This document shows positions 37,493 through 45,874 of a DNA stretch of 64,000 bases, piece after piece (the first letter of the stretch is position 1; the number at the start of each line of letters is the position of its first letter). The notes under the pieces were generated by a model. That model did no database searches and had not been told where the DNA came from. It saw nothing but the letters and a program-made list of their open reading frames with translations. Origin of the DNA: Planctomycetaceae bacterium. GTDB lineage: Bacteria > Planctomycetota > Planctomycetia > Pirellulales > Pirellulaceae. The stretch is from positions 64,602-128,601 of the forward strand of contig PBNZ01000041.1 in the NCBI GenBank assembly GCA_002723275.1. Reading direction: 5' to 3'. Position numbers and translations under genes: made by a program.

Positions 37493-38410
37493 ATGATTGA
37501 ACACGAGTTTCTCGACTGGCTGAGGCAACGCCTGCCGAAATCAGATTCGTCGTCGACGGATGACTACCAACTGCAGGATGACGCCGCCCGCATGCACTTG
37601 GCCGGTGATGCGATCGTGACTTCTGATCTATTATGTGAGGGAGTCCACTTTGAGCTGAAACAGATGTCAGCGCACCAGATCGGCCGCAAAGCGCTTGCTG
37701 TCAACCTTAGCGACCTCGCCGCCATGGCAGCCAGTCCGACCGCCGCGGTCGTCTCATTATTGCTCTCACCCTCCACGGACCTGAATTGGGCGAAGGACTG
37801 TTACGAGGGGCTGCTGAGCCTGGCGGATCAGTACGGCTTGCAAATCGTGGGAGGCGACACCAATCGCTGGTCGTCGGGTATCGTGATTTCCGTCACCGCG
37901 ATCGGACAATCGGGTACAGGCGGGATCCTCAGCCGTTCTCAAGCCCAAGTCGGTGATCAGATTGTCGTCACAGGAAGTCTGGGCGGCAGTCTCCAGGGAC
38001 ATCATTTCCGTTTTACTCCCCGTGTCCATGAAGCGATTGAATTGATGGAGCAGTTTACGCTGCACTCAGGTATGGACATCAGCGATGGCTTGACTCTGGA
38101 TCTCTCGCGACTTTGCGAAGCGAGTAAACTCGGCGCGGAACTATGGCTGGACCAGATTCCGATCTCCGCGGCCGCTCAAGCCGCTAGTGAACATTCGATG
38201 AAAACTCCCCTCGAACACGCTCTCGGCGATGGAGAGGACTTTGAATTACTCCTGACGTTACCTGCCGATGAAGCCGCGCGATTGACAAAACTCCAGCCCT
38301 TGGAAATCCCGATCACCCCGATTGGACAAATCGTCGCTGAGCAAGGACTATGGACGCGGGCTGCGGACGGTTCCAAGACGGCCATCGCTCCCCGTGGGTA
38401 TATTCACTAG
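37493..38410 (+). CDS. thiL: Thiamine-monophosphate kinase
   Basis: A 305-residue ThiL. DDAARMHLAGDAIVTSDLLCEGVHFEL is the family ATP/Mg region, NLSDLAAMAASPTAAVVSLLL the next conserved stretch, GGDTNR and VTAIGQ follow, and GMDISDGLTLDLSRLCEAS and GDGEDFELLLTLP complete the pattern. It phosphorylates thiamine monophosphate to the active diphosphate in the cytoplasm. Its ATG at 37493 has no good Shine-Dalgarno; instead, a 15-bp direct repeat fills the leader. It is 97 bases after the DegP gene and 96 before tsaE. Confidence 0.95.
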   Translation: MIEHEFLDWLRQRLPKSDSSSTDDYQLQDDAARMHLAGDAIVTSDLLCEGVHFELKQMSAHQIGRKALAVNLSDLAAMAASPTAAVVSLLLSPSTDLNWAKDCYEGLLSLADQYGLQIVGGDTNRWSSGIVISVTAIGQSGTGGILSRSQAQVGDQIVVTGSLGGSLQGHHFRFTPRVHEAIELMEQFTLHSGMDISDGLTLDLSRLCEASKLGAELWLDQIPISAAAQAASEHSMKTPLEHALGDGEDFELLLTLPADEAARLTKLQPLEIPITPIGQIVAEQGLWTRAADGSKTAIAPRGYIH

Positions 38411-38506
38411 GATATCCGTGCTAAGAAAAATTCAATTCCAGAGGATAGCTCGTTCTCCAGCCGAACGAGTCAGCCACCCGAGCCGTCAGTTAAGGATCAT
38501 GTCTGG

Positions 38507-38980
38507 ATGAAAGAAATCGAGTTTGTCGCGAAGTCCGAGCAAGACACCATGAGATTGGGAAACGCGTTGGCCCAAGTTCTGCCACCGCAAGCCTTAGTTG
38601 CTCTCCAAGGAACGCTCGGCGCCGGCAAGACGAATCTAACGAAGGCGATCGCCGTTGCTCTCGAAGTGCCGGCTGATCAGGTCTTAAGTCCGACCTTTAC
38701 TTTGTGCAATGAGTATCAGGGGAATCGTCCCATCTATCATCTCGATCTTTATCGCATCACGGATGAAGATGAATTGCTCGAAATCGGCTTCGACGAATAC
38801 CTGCAAAAACCAGGCCTGACCATTGTCGAGTGGGCAGACCGATATGATGCAGCATTACCGGCGGGCAGAATCACCGTCGACATCGAAGTCATGGATGAGT
38901 CGACACGAAGGTTTTTAGTTCGCGGAGAGACGGCCGAGTACGAAAGCTGCGTCGGCGAGTTAGTGGCGTATCTGGGCTGA
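38507..38980 (+). CDS. tsaE: tRNA threonylcarbamoyladenosine ATPase TsaE
   Basis: A 157-residue TsaE (YjeE). Walker A GTLGAGKTN is at 35-43. SPTFTLCNEYQ, IYHLDLYRITDEDELLEIGFDEYL and TIVEWADRYDAALP are family hallmarks in the usual order. TsaE is the ATPase that, with TsaB and TsaD, makes the t6A modification of ANN-decoding tRNAs. TsaB and TsaD are not in this window. ATG at 38507. Confidence 0.96.
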   Translation: MKEIEFVAKSEQDTMRLGNALAQVLPPQALVALQGTLGAGKTNLTKAIAVALEVPADQVLSPTFTLCNEYQGNRPIYHLDLYRITDEDELLEIGFDEYLQKPGLTIVEWADRYDAALPAGRITVDIEVMDESTRRFLVRGETAEYESCVGELVAYLG

Positions 38981-39057
38981 AAACTCGGCGGCTGCCTGCA
39001 GCCCCTGAGGCGGTTGGATCACGAAAGCCGACCCCAGCTCAATCGCCCCTTCAACGA

Positions 39058-39468
39058 TTAGCTCAGCTTTTCACCACAACCTTCGAAATCACCGTTCGCC
39101 GATCCGACCAGACGACAACCAACGATCTGAAAATCGCCGCACGGCGTACAATGCTCGACCCGTGCGAGTAAATTCATTTGGTGCCCCGTTTCGGGAGCCG
39201 CAATGGTTATCTTTAAAAAGGGCGTCTCAATCGTTCGTGTGTGGAAGAAACCGATTCCCGAACAGGACACATCTCGAGTGACGGCGTTGAACTCATCGCC
39301 TTGAGGCTCGAAAGATTCATCAAGCGGACAGAGCCGAATGGGAATCGCGACCGATTCGCGCGGCTCGACTCGTCGAAAATGACCTCCAAATGAATAATAT
39401 TGAACAATGACTTGCTGCATGAACGCGGCAATCACTTCGGATGTGGCTTCTGCCACTTTCGAATTCAT
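39058..39468 (-). CDS. PilZ-domain protein, putative c-di-GMP receptor
   Basis: A 136-residue PilZ domain. The c-di-GMP motifs are RRVEPRESVAIPI (RxxxR form) and, about 30 residues on, VTRDVSCSGIGF (DxSxxG). An N-terminal helical stretch of about 35 residues precedes the barrel. AAGGAG lies 10 bases before the ATG at 39468; the GTG at 39474 in the same frame would be too close. It is probably a cytoplasmic cyclic-di-GMP sensor with an unknown target; no diguanylate cyclase is nearby. It converges on tsaE. Confidence 0.8.
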   Translation of the reverse strand: MNSKVAEATSEVIAAFMQQVIVQYYSFGGHFRRVEPRESVAIPIRLCPLDESFEPQGDEFNAVTRDVSCSGIGFFHTRTIETPFLKITIAAPETGHQMNLLARVEHCTPCGDFQIVGCRLVGSANGDFEGCGEKLS

Positions 39469-40125
39469 GGTCACGCATCTCCTTCACTCGGTTTTGTCAG
39501 CTCTGCGAATTTCGAGAGAGTTTCAGGTGAAGGATAGGTTGCCCGAGATGAAAACGACGTGAGAGACGGTTGTTCGCTATATCCCGCAAATTGTTCGCTA
39601 TATCCCGCAAATGCGGAATGCTCAATTCGTTCATGCCTCCAACAATTGCACGCAACCACAAAATCACCAACCGCATCAACTCGACGGGATCTCAAAACAT
39701 TCAGCCTAGTGATTCAGGTGATCACGTGTCGCGTGCAGTCGATCCAAAACCGTTGGATGGCATTCGACAACGCGATCGGTGACAACGTCGTGTGAAAGCA
39801 ACATGACAGCGGCCTGCGCAAACAATTCGCCAAGATGGGCAGCACTCCACGAAACAAAAACATTACATCAAGCGACTTCACACCTCGTTCCATCAAGCCA
39901 TCACCTGAAAATCCCACAAAGATGTTGGAGAAAAACTGTCTCCTGATGCTGTCGCTCAACAATCGTGGACGAACGAACATCACCGTCTCTGAATGACGTA
40001 GTACTTTCCACGAATGTTTTTCGAAAAGCAGGCTACGTGACATCATCTCTCCACACCCGACACTTATCACGGAAGAATGAAGTGCATAATTAAGTGCAAG
40101 AAAGTTCATCAGCAAGGGGGTTCCT
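39469..40125. other. 657-base region between PilZ and hemerythrin-like genes, no supported gene
   Basis: Divergent region. It contains a perfect 21-bp tandem repeat (39570-39611, listed separately). A 148-codon minus-strand frame (39714-40160) overlaps the next gene and lacks family features, so I do not call it. Before the hemerythrin-like gene there is AAGTGCA repeated twice around 40080-40100 and AAGGGGG as a ribosome binding site. Confidence 0.5.
39570..39611. repeat. Perfect 21-bp tandem repeat, two copies
   Basis: The 21-base unit beginning TTGTTCGC and ending CCGCAAA occupies 39570-39590 and is repeated exactly at 39591-39611. The unit length of 21 keeps any reading frame open through it. 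There are only two copies and no spacer, so it is not a CRISPR array. Confidence 0.85.
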
Positions 40126-40605
40126 ATGACGCTCATTCGCACAGGCATGCTCACCGTCAATGCAGCGTTCCTTCAAGATCTGAAGGACGACAACGTGCAT
40201 TTGCGGGAGTTACTGGCGACGGTTAACGACGTCCTTTCCCACGCAAGTTATCGCTCGATTCATGCCGGAGCGTTCGCAGAGCTATTGAGCGGACTACGAG
40301 ATCAATTGGCCACCCATTTTACTCTCGAAGAATGCTTTGGATATTTTGACGACGCTGTGGAGGTCGCATCTCGATTCAGCACTCAGGCCGACATCCTGCA
40401 GGCACAACATGCCTCACTCTTTTCAGAAATCTGCGAAATCGTCGACGAGGCCGAATGCTTGGCCTATGGGGAACCGAACGCATGCCCAATGAGTTTAATT
40501 GTCGAGCGTTACCGTCTTTTCCATCGCGTCTTGGAGGCTCATGAGAACGGTGAGCGAGAACTGATCATGGCTGCTTTGAATGAGGACATCGGTGTCGGGG
40601 ATTGA
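40126..40605 (+). CDS. Hemerythrin-like HHE-domain protein
   Basis: A 159-residue helical protein with the spacing of a hemerythrin HHE domain: a histidine in the first helix (NVHLRELL), HFTLEE in the second (H followed by E), QHASLFSEI in the third, and FHRVLEAHENGERELI in the last. It would bind a di-iron center for oxygen or NO sensing or for iron handling in the cytoplasm. AAGGGGG precedes the ATG at 40126. No neighbour explains it further, and helix boundaries were judged by eye. Confidence 0.7.
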   Translation: MTLIRTGMLTVNAAFLQDLKDDNVHLRELLATVNDVLSHASYRSIHAGAFAELLSGLRDQLATHFTLEECFGYFDDAVEVASRFSTQADILQAQHASLFSEICEIVDEAECLAYGEPNACPMSLIVERYRLFHRVLEAHENGERELIMAALNEDIGVGD

Positions 40606-40782
40606 GCCTCTGAGAAACTTTCCAGGATCCAATTCACCTCATCATGCAGGCGTCCTCACCGACACGACGTTCGGTTCACCTGTCTCAGGCGGATGAGGTC
40701 TGCGCGACAGACAGACCTCACCCGAACAGATTACCTTAAAGCCGATTTCTCGCGCCAGCAATTGCCTCTTTATCAAGTGGAT

Positions 40783-41961
40783 TCAATCGCGAACCTGTCT
40801 GAAAAGGTGGACTCCCTTTTTGTTGGAAGTGATCACGTCCAACAAACCATCTCCATTGACATCCGCGACTTCGAACTGAGTTCCCGGTCCACTATTACGG
40901 TCGAACAGATGAGGCGTCCAAACGGGTTTGCCATTTTCTCGCGTCAATCGGAACCAATAGAAAACCGCTGGTTGATCTCCGCCTGGATCATTTCCGCCGT
41001 GAGCCCACCAGCGTTTTCCAGTCACAAAATCCTTCACGCCATCGCCATCCATGTCGGCAAGACACATTCCATGCGTTTGCGAAAATGAAGAATCGATTTC
41101 ATGGGTTTTCCAGGAATTGGGAGAGGTTTGTTCGTGCCACCAAATCCCGTATCGATGAGCACTACTACTCAGCACGTCGTTGTCTCCATCACCATCATAG
41201 TCGTACACATACATTTGGGCCGCGTCTTCGCCAAAGGGAGCAGGGTTAAATTTCCAGGGTCCCTGTCGACGATTCTCTGGCGCCTGCCACCAGCCGGCCG
41301 GGATGAGGATATCCATCCGACCATCCTGATCGATATCACCAATGCCTAACCCATGAGCGTATTTGTTCGTTCCAGGCGCAGCATTCTGAGACACTCGATG
41401 AATCGACCATCGTTCAAGCGGATTCTGGGTTGCAGTCAGGAAAGCCATAAACCGATCCGGACCATCGGACGATGGGGTGTCGGGGGCGACCGCCATCACC
41501 CAATCTTTGTTGCCATCCCCGTCAACATCCACAAATTGCGGACTTTCGTTATTGGAAACGGGCGTCAATTCATGACGCGTCCAGGGCCCCTTTTCGTTCT
41601 TCGGATTTTCAAACCACCAGGTCGGTTGGCCGGGAAAGTCGACGACCATGAGGTCAATCCAGCCATCTCCGTTGACATCGTGGGCAATATTGGCGAATGA
41701 GTTGGAATATCCTTTCGGTTCATACTCTGGAGTTTTCTCAAGAATCGGGTGCATTTTCCAATCAGGCGATTCATACCAGACGAAACCAGCGGCAATGTCT
41801 GACTTGCCGTCCCGATTAAAGTCGCCGACCGCAACCCCTTCACTACGAAAATCGGCATCGAGTTGAGTGCGATCAAACCGAAGCTCCACCTTTTCCGCCT
41901 GGACGGTAGCATTGAGGAGCATGGACAACAGAAAAACCGCCTTAATCACGTTCGTGTTCAA
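40783..41961 (-). CDS. Secreted FG-GAP/VCBS-repeat protein, second
   Basis: A 392-residue secreted protein with signal peptide (MNTNVIKAVFLLSMLLNATVQA). FG-GAP/VCBS repeats carry Ca-binding motifs (VGDFNRDGKSDIA, AHDVNGDGWIDLM, FVDVDGDGNKDWVM, IGDIDQDGRMDIL, YDYDGDGDNDVLS, LADMDGDGVKDFV, VADVNGDGLLDVI), a beta-propeller. It resembles the protein at 21761. The start is TTG at 41961: AGGAG is 9 bases upstream, and the GTG five codons in gives a shorter signal peptide. It is divergent from the HtrA fusion gene at 42136, with a perfect inverted repeat in the gap. Confidence 0.85.
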   Translation of the reverse strand: MNTNVIKAVFLLSMLLNATVQAEKVELRFDRTQLDADFRSEGVAVGDFNRDGKSDIAAGFVWYESPDWKMHPILEKTPEYEPKGYSNSFANIAHDVNGDGWIDLMVVDFPGQPTWWFENPKNEKGPWTRHELTPVSNNESPQFVDVDGDGNKDWVMAVAPDTPSSDGPDRFMAFLTATQNPLERWSIHRVSQNAAPGTNKYAHGLGIGDIDQDGRMDILIPAGWWQAPENRRQGPWKFNPAPFGEDAAQMYVYDYDGDGDNDVLSSSAHRYGIWWHEQTSPNSWKTHEIDSSFSQTHGMCLADMDGDGVKDFVTGKRWWAHGGNDPGGDQPAVFYWFRLTRENGKPVWTPHLFDRNSGPGTQFEVADVNGDGLLDVITSNKKGVHLFRQVRD

Positions 41962-42092
41962 TTTTCTCGTCTCCTAAGAGATCCGCGATACCACCTTTTT
42001 CGTCAAAATGACGATCGAATGGCTCTTATCATATTCACCTTCATCGCCAATAACGAGTAAAAAGATAAAAGTAGCCGTGGTCAACGGCACGT

Positions 42093-42116
42093 CGGTTTTG
42101 TCGACCGACAAAACCG
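42093..42116. promoter_or_regulatory. Perfect 11-bp inverted repeat upstream of the HtrA fusion gene
   Basis: CGGTTTTGTCG (42093-42103) and CGACAAAACCG (42106-42116) form a perfect palindrome with a 2-base center, 19 bases before the TTG start at 42136. It could be an operator for a dimeric regulator or, if transcribed, a hairpin just ahead of the GGAG ribosome site (42125-42128). It also lies in the promoter region of the divergent VCBS gene. Confidence 0.5.
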
Positions 42117-42135
42117 GATCGAATGGAGAAACCCC

Positions 42136-44364
42136 TTGTATCGCATTGTCAGCACGTTGTTTTTGTTGGTGGCACTCCTGCCACTGCTCGTCTTTGGCGA
42201 GGAGGATCAAGCCAAATCGAATCCGGAGCAGAAGGTTGCACAGGCGGATCAGCAGCGAAGTGTTGCGAACCTGGTCGAGTCGACACGCAACTCCGTGGTA
42301 ACGGTCACGGTCGAAGGCCGTGACGGCCGGCAGGCTGGAATGGGCACAGGCTTTGTGATCTCAAAAACGGGGCTAATTGCCACAAATCTGCATGTCATTG
42401 GCGAAGCGCGGCCCATTCGAGTTCGCTTTCATAATGGTCGGGAACTTTCGGTGCAGGAGGTCCATGCGTCCGATCGAAATTTCGATTTAGCGATCATTCG
42501 TGTATCAGCCCAGGATTTGGAACCTCTTCCTTTAGGCAAAACAGACATCGTTCAAGGCACCTCGGTTGTTGCTTTGGGTAACCCGATGGGTCTGCGGCAC
42601 AGTGTGGTTGACGGCATTGTATCGGGCTACCGAGAGATTGACGGGCGACGCATGATCCAGATGGCGATGCCCATCGAGCCTGGCAACAGCGGTGGTCCGC
42701 TGCTCGACCTGGATGGCAATGTCGCAGGAATCGTGACCATGAAGTCAGCAATCACTGCCAATCTTGGCTTTGCAGTCCGAGTTGCCGATCTCCAATCTCT
42801 CATTGAAACACCCAATCCCGTTCCCATGGAGCGATGGAAGACGATCGGATCCTTAGACCCACGCGAGTGGACAACTTTATTCGGAGCGAGTTGGCAGAAA
42901 CGAGCTGGACGCATCGTTGTCTCCCAAGCAGGCGATGGTTTTGGAGGTCGGTCACTCTGCCTCGCGAATCGCGAGATCCCAGAAAACGAATTTGAAGTCG
43001 GAGTCTTTGTGAAGCTCGACGACGAAGCGGGAGCAGCGGGTTTAGCCTTTGCGGCTGATGGCGATCAAAGACACTTTGGATTCTATCCCTCCGGTGGACG
43101 ACTCCGTCTTACTCAATTCAACGGCCCCACTGTCTATTCCTGGCAAATCCTGGACGAACTTCCCTCAGAACACTATCGTCCTGATGAATGGAATCACCTC
43201 AAGGTGCACGTTGGTGCGGACAAACTCAAATGCTATGTCAATGACCATTTGCTGATCGAGCGGCGCGTACCTGATCTCAAACCTGGCAAAGTTGGTCTGG
43301 TCAAGTTCCGCCAAACGAGCGCGAGCTTTAAACGCTTCGAACTTGACAAAACGATCGCGTCAACTCAGATATCGTCCGAGCGCCGAGATAAAGTCGACGA
43401 AAAGATTGACCAACTCACCTTAGATGACTGGCTTCCTTCGGGAGCTGTCGATGGCCTGGCAACGGATGTCGATGCCAGCCTCACGGTCCTCCGCGAACGC
43501 GCTGCCCAATACGACGAGCAGGCTCGCCGTCTGCGGCAACTGGCCGGCGACGTACATGCCCGAAAAGTATGTGATGAGCTTCGCAAAGTATTAGCCGAGG
43601 ATCCTATTGATCTCATTCACGCCGCATTACTTATCTCACGACTGGACAACCCCGACCTGGAAATCGACGTCTATCGAAAGCAGTTCAACCAGCTCTCAAA
43701 GGACATCCGCGACGAACTACCGGAGACCGCAAATCCTCAACAGCGACTGGAACGACTCAATCAATATCTTTTTGAACAAAATGGTTTTCACGGCAGTCGC
43801 ACGAATTATTATCACGCCGCGAATAGTTACTTTGATCGAGTCCTCGACGACCGAGAGGGTCTGCCCATCAGCTTGTCGCTGCTGTATATCGAACTGGCTC
43901 GACGCTTGGAACTAAACGTCGAGGGCGTTGGCCTCCCGGGACATTTTGTCGTTCGATATATCCCCGAAGAGGGCGAATCTCAGTTGATTGATGTATTCGA
44001 TAGTGGAGCCGAGTTAACGCCGGAGGCTGCCCGCCGCATGGTGACGGAATTCAGCGGCGGCGAATTCCGGGAAGAATACCTGGATGCATACACGCCCCAA
44101 GAAATCATCGTTCGAATCCTCCGTAATTTGCAGGGCATCTCGCAGGGAGAAGAAGACTTTGAGGCAACGTTGCGCTATCTGGAGGCGATGGTAATCGTCG
44201 AGCCAGAAGTTGCCAATCATCGCGGATTACGCGCGGTCCTACGACATCAGACAGGTCGTAAACAGGCCGCCGTCGAAGATCTCGATTGGTTCCTCGAAAA
44301 CAGCCCGGCTGGCATCGATCTGAATCAGATCCGGGCGATGCGGGAGACCTTCTCAGAACCCTGA
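42136..44364 (+). CDS. HtrA-type protease fused to LamG-like and SirB1/transglutaminase-like domains
   Basis: A 742-residue secreted protein with a signal peptide (MYRIVSTLFLLVALLPLLVFG). Residues about 45-225 are a trypsin-like HtrA protease with the triad His86 (TNLHV), Asp117 (FDLAII) and Ser185 (GNSGGP). About 235-395 is a concanavalin/LamG-like domain of the kind in DUF1080 proteins (FEVGVFVKLDDEAGAAGLAF, DEWNHLKVHVGADKLKCYVND). About 490-742 is a SirB1-like Transglut_core2 domain (NYYHAANSYFDRVLDDREGLPISLSLLYIELARRL, GLPGHFVVRY); its catalytic cysteine seems absent, serine in its place. There is no PDZ domain. The start is TTG with GGAG at good spacing. Domain order is read by eye; the combined function is unknown. 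Confidence 0.75.
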   Translation: MYRIVSTLFLLVALLPLLVFGEEDQAKSNPEQKVAQADQQRSVANLVESTRNSVVTVTVEGRDGRQAGMGTGFVISKTGLIATNLHVIGEARPIRVRFHNGRELSVQEVHASDRNFDLAIIRVSAQDLEPLPLGKTDIVQGTSVVALGNPMGLRHSVVDGIVSGYREIDGRRMIQMAMPIEPGNSGGPLLDLDGNVAGIVTMKSAITANLGFAVRVADLQSLIETPNPVPMERWKTIGSLDPREWTTLFGASWQKRAGRIVVSQAGDGFGGRSLCLANREIPENEFEVGVFVKLDDEAGAAGLAFAADGDQRHFGFYPSGGRLRLTQFNGPTVYSWQILDELPSEHYRPDEWNHLKVHVGADKLKCYVNDHLLIERRVPDLKPGKVGLVKFRQTSASFKRFELDKTIASTQISSERRDKVDEKIDQLTLDDWLPSGAVDGLATDVDASLTVLRERAAQYDEQARRLRQLAGDVHARKVCDELRKVLAEDPIDLIHAALLISRLDNPDLEIDVYRKQFNQLSKDIRDELPETANPQQRLERLNQYLFEQNGFHGSRTNYYHAANSYFDRVLDDREGLPISLSLLYIELARRLELNVEGVGLPGHFVVRYIPEEGESQLIDVFDSGAELTPEAARRMVTEFSGGEFREEYLDAYTPQEIIVRILRNLQGISQGEEDFEATLRYLEAMVIVEPEVANHRGLRAVLRHQTGRKQAAVEDLDWFLENSPAGIDLNQIRAMRETFSEP

Positions 44365-44455
44365 TGCGTTTCTAGCCGCTTTCTATAAACTCGGCAGGCG
44401 ATGCTGGCCGAAATGCGAGCTAACGAGCGAATGATGTCTCCTCCTGAGAGTTCCG

Positions 44456-45610
44456 TTACTTGCTGCCTTGATCAACTTTCTTACCGTCAGGTCGATTTTC
44501 GAGCAACCAATCTTCAAGGACGACATGTTTGATCAACGGGGCACGCAACAATCCAGCCCGGTTCGGCAACAGACTCTGCAACCAAGGACGTCGAATGACC
44601 GCTGAAAGAGCCCGCATGCGTCGGCTCCCGCGAGTCTGAGCTTCCACGTTTGCAGCGAGACGTTCAAACGTCGCTGGCAAAATATTTGGCTCCGGACCGA
44701 TGTGAACGATCGTATCCACACCCATTTTGAGAAGTTCATCGACGACATTCCACAGCTGTTGGGGATGGTCAATCCACTGCGAAATAATTTCTCGGGAATT
44801 AAACTGATGATAAGACTTCTCCCCGGTAACCATCGACAACACAGGCGGATTCGGCTCGGTGAATCCGCCGGGTAATGTATGCAGCATGACAGACGCTCGA
44901 TCCGTAATATTGCGTTGCCAGACAATCGGCGTGTGCAAGGGCGGCCAACGATGCTCGTTCATTCGCAAATAAATTCGATGAGGAAGAATCTCACTTAGGT
45001 GAGCCTTCAATCGTTTCACCGTATCCTCAGTCCCCATCACCAGTAGCGAGTTGGGGGACAGCCACGCTGACACACCGATCACTCCCCTGCCTTCGGCGTT
45101 CAGATGCAAACAGACTTCTCTCACGCGATCGCTCGAGATTGAGTCACCCCGTGAAAAGAGGACTCCCATCGACACGTTTTTTGCCAGATCAGCGCAATCT
45201 GCAGCCATTGCCAATGGAATCCGAATGGCATCACTCGTTTCATAGACACCGCCCGCGACAAGAGCAGAAATTTCTCCAAGACTGAAGCCAATGGACACTC
45301 GAGCCTGCGAGTAGTCGATCCCATGGAATTCCGACAGCAATTTCAATTGAGCGATTTCCATGGAGACGATCAATGCAATCGCTTCATCGTAGACCTCCAG
45401 GGTGGTATCTTCACCGCGTTCAACCCGGCCAACAAGGTCAACCTTGCGTTCGACCACACTTTCACAGACCTCAGAAGCCTCCTTGAGTGCCTGCTGGACC
45501 AATGGCCCGTAGACATCGTGCTGGAGAAGCTCACGACTGCGTCCCATGTTGGTCACGTTATATCCGCGAAACGCCAGCACGCCATTCGATAGTTGCAGTT
45601 CATCACTCAT
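44456..45610 (-). CDS. FabD-like discrete acyltransferase
   Basis: A 384-residue protein of the malonyl-CoA:ACP transacylase fold. The nucleophile is Ser110 in GFSLGE (canonical GHSLGE, His replaced by Phe), and the second catalytic residue is probably His226 in PPLHTPIV. The arginine that grips the malonyl carboxylate in FabD (in DALRLVRLRG) aligns with Met135 in DAIRIPLAMAAD, so the enzyme may prefer an uncharged acyl group. The protein is longer than FabD (about 310) by a C-terminal tail. The first 100 residues are also atypical. It is divergent from the SDR gene at 45875. It may act on a secondary-metabolite or fatty-acid carrier; no ACP gene is nearby. Confidence 0.65.
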   Translation of the reverse strand: MSDELQLSNGVLAFRGYNVTNMGRSRELLQHDVYGPLVQQALKEASEVCESVVERKVDLVGRVERGEDTTLEVYDEAIALIVSMEIAQLKLLSEFHGIDYSQARVSIGFSLGEISALVAGGVYETSDAIRIPLAMAADCADLAKNVSMGVLFSRGDSISSDRVREVCLHLNAEGRGVIGVSAWLSPNSLLVMGTEDTVKRLKAHLSEILPHRIYLRMNEHRWPPLHTPIVWQRNITDRASVMLHTLPGGFTEPNPPVLSMVTGEKSYHQFNSREIISQWIDHPQQLWNVVDELLKMGVDTIVHIGPEPNILPATFERLAANVEAQTRGSRRMRALSAVIRRPWLQSLLPNRAGLLRAPLIKHVVLEDWLLENRPDGKKVDQGSK

Positions 45611-45874
45611 AGGGTCTCGAGACGGATCTTAGCCCGCCCACAGTTGTCGGATTACGCTGATATTTCCTGTCTTGGCGACACTTTCACGGAGCGACGCCCT
45701 CGCGGACTTCTACCCGAGGAATCCTACGTCAAGCACGCTTCGGCGGCCAGAGATCTTCTGGAATCCGCAGCGAACTCGCAGCAGGTCGATTGCCTGGTAA
45801 CGATTTGACCACTACAACAAATCATTATTCACCAGAATAACCCCACGCCAATCTGATAGTCGGGCCAATTAGGC

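Noticed and set aside
39570-39611. Possible CRISPR array
   Set aside because: Only two units, directly adjacent without spacers, and no cas genes in the window.
39471-39695. 74-codon minus-strand frame spanning the 21-bp tandem repeat
   Set aside because: It begins with TTG without a ribosome site; the stop lies close to the PilZ start, which is suggestive, but nothing else supports a protein.
39714-40160. 148-codon minus-strand frame
   Set aside because: It overlaps the start of the hemerythrin-like gene, has unusual composition and no recognizable domain.
45593-45808. 71-codon plus-strand frame between the acyltransferase and the SDR
   Set aside because: It overlaps the acyltransferase start on the other strand and shows no conserved features.
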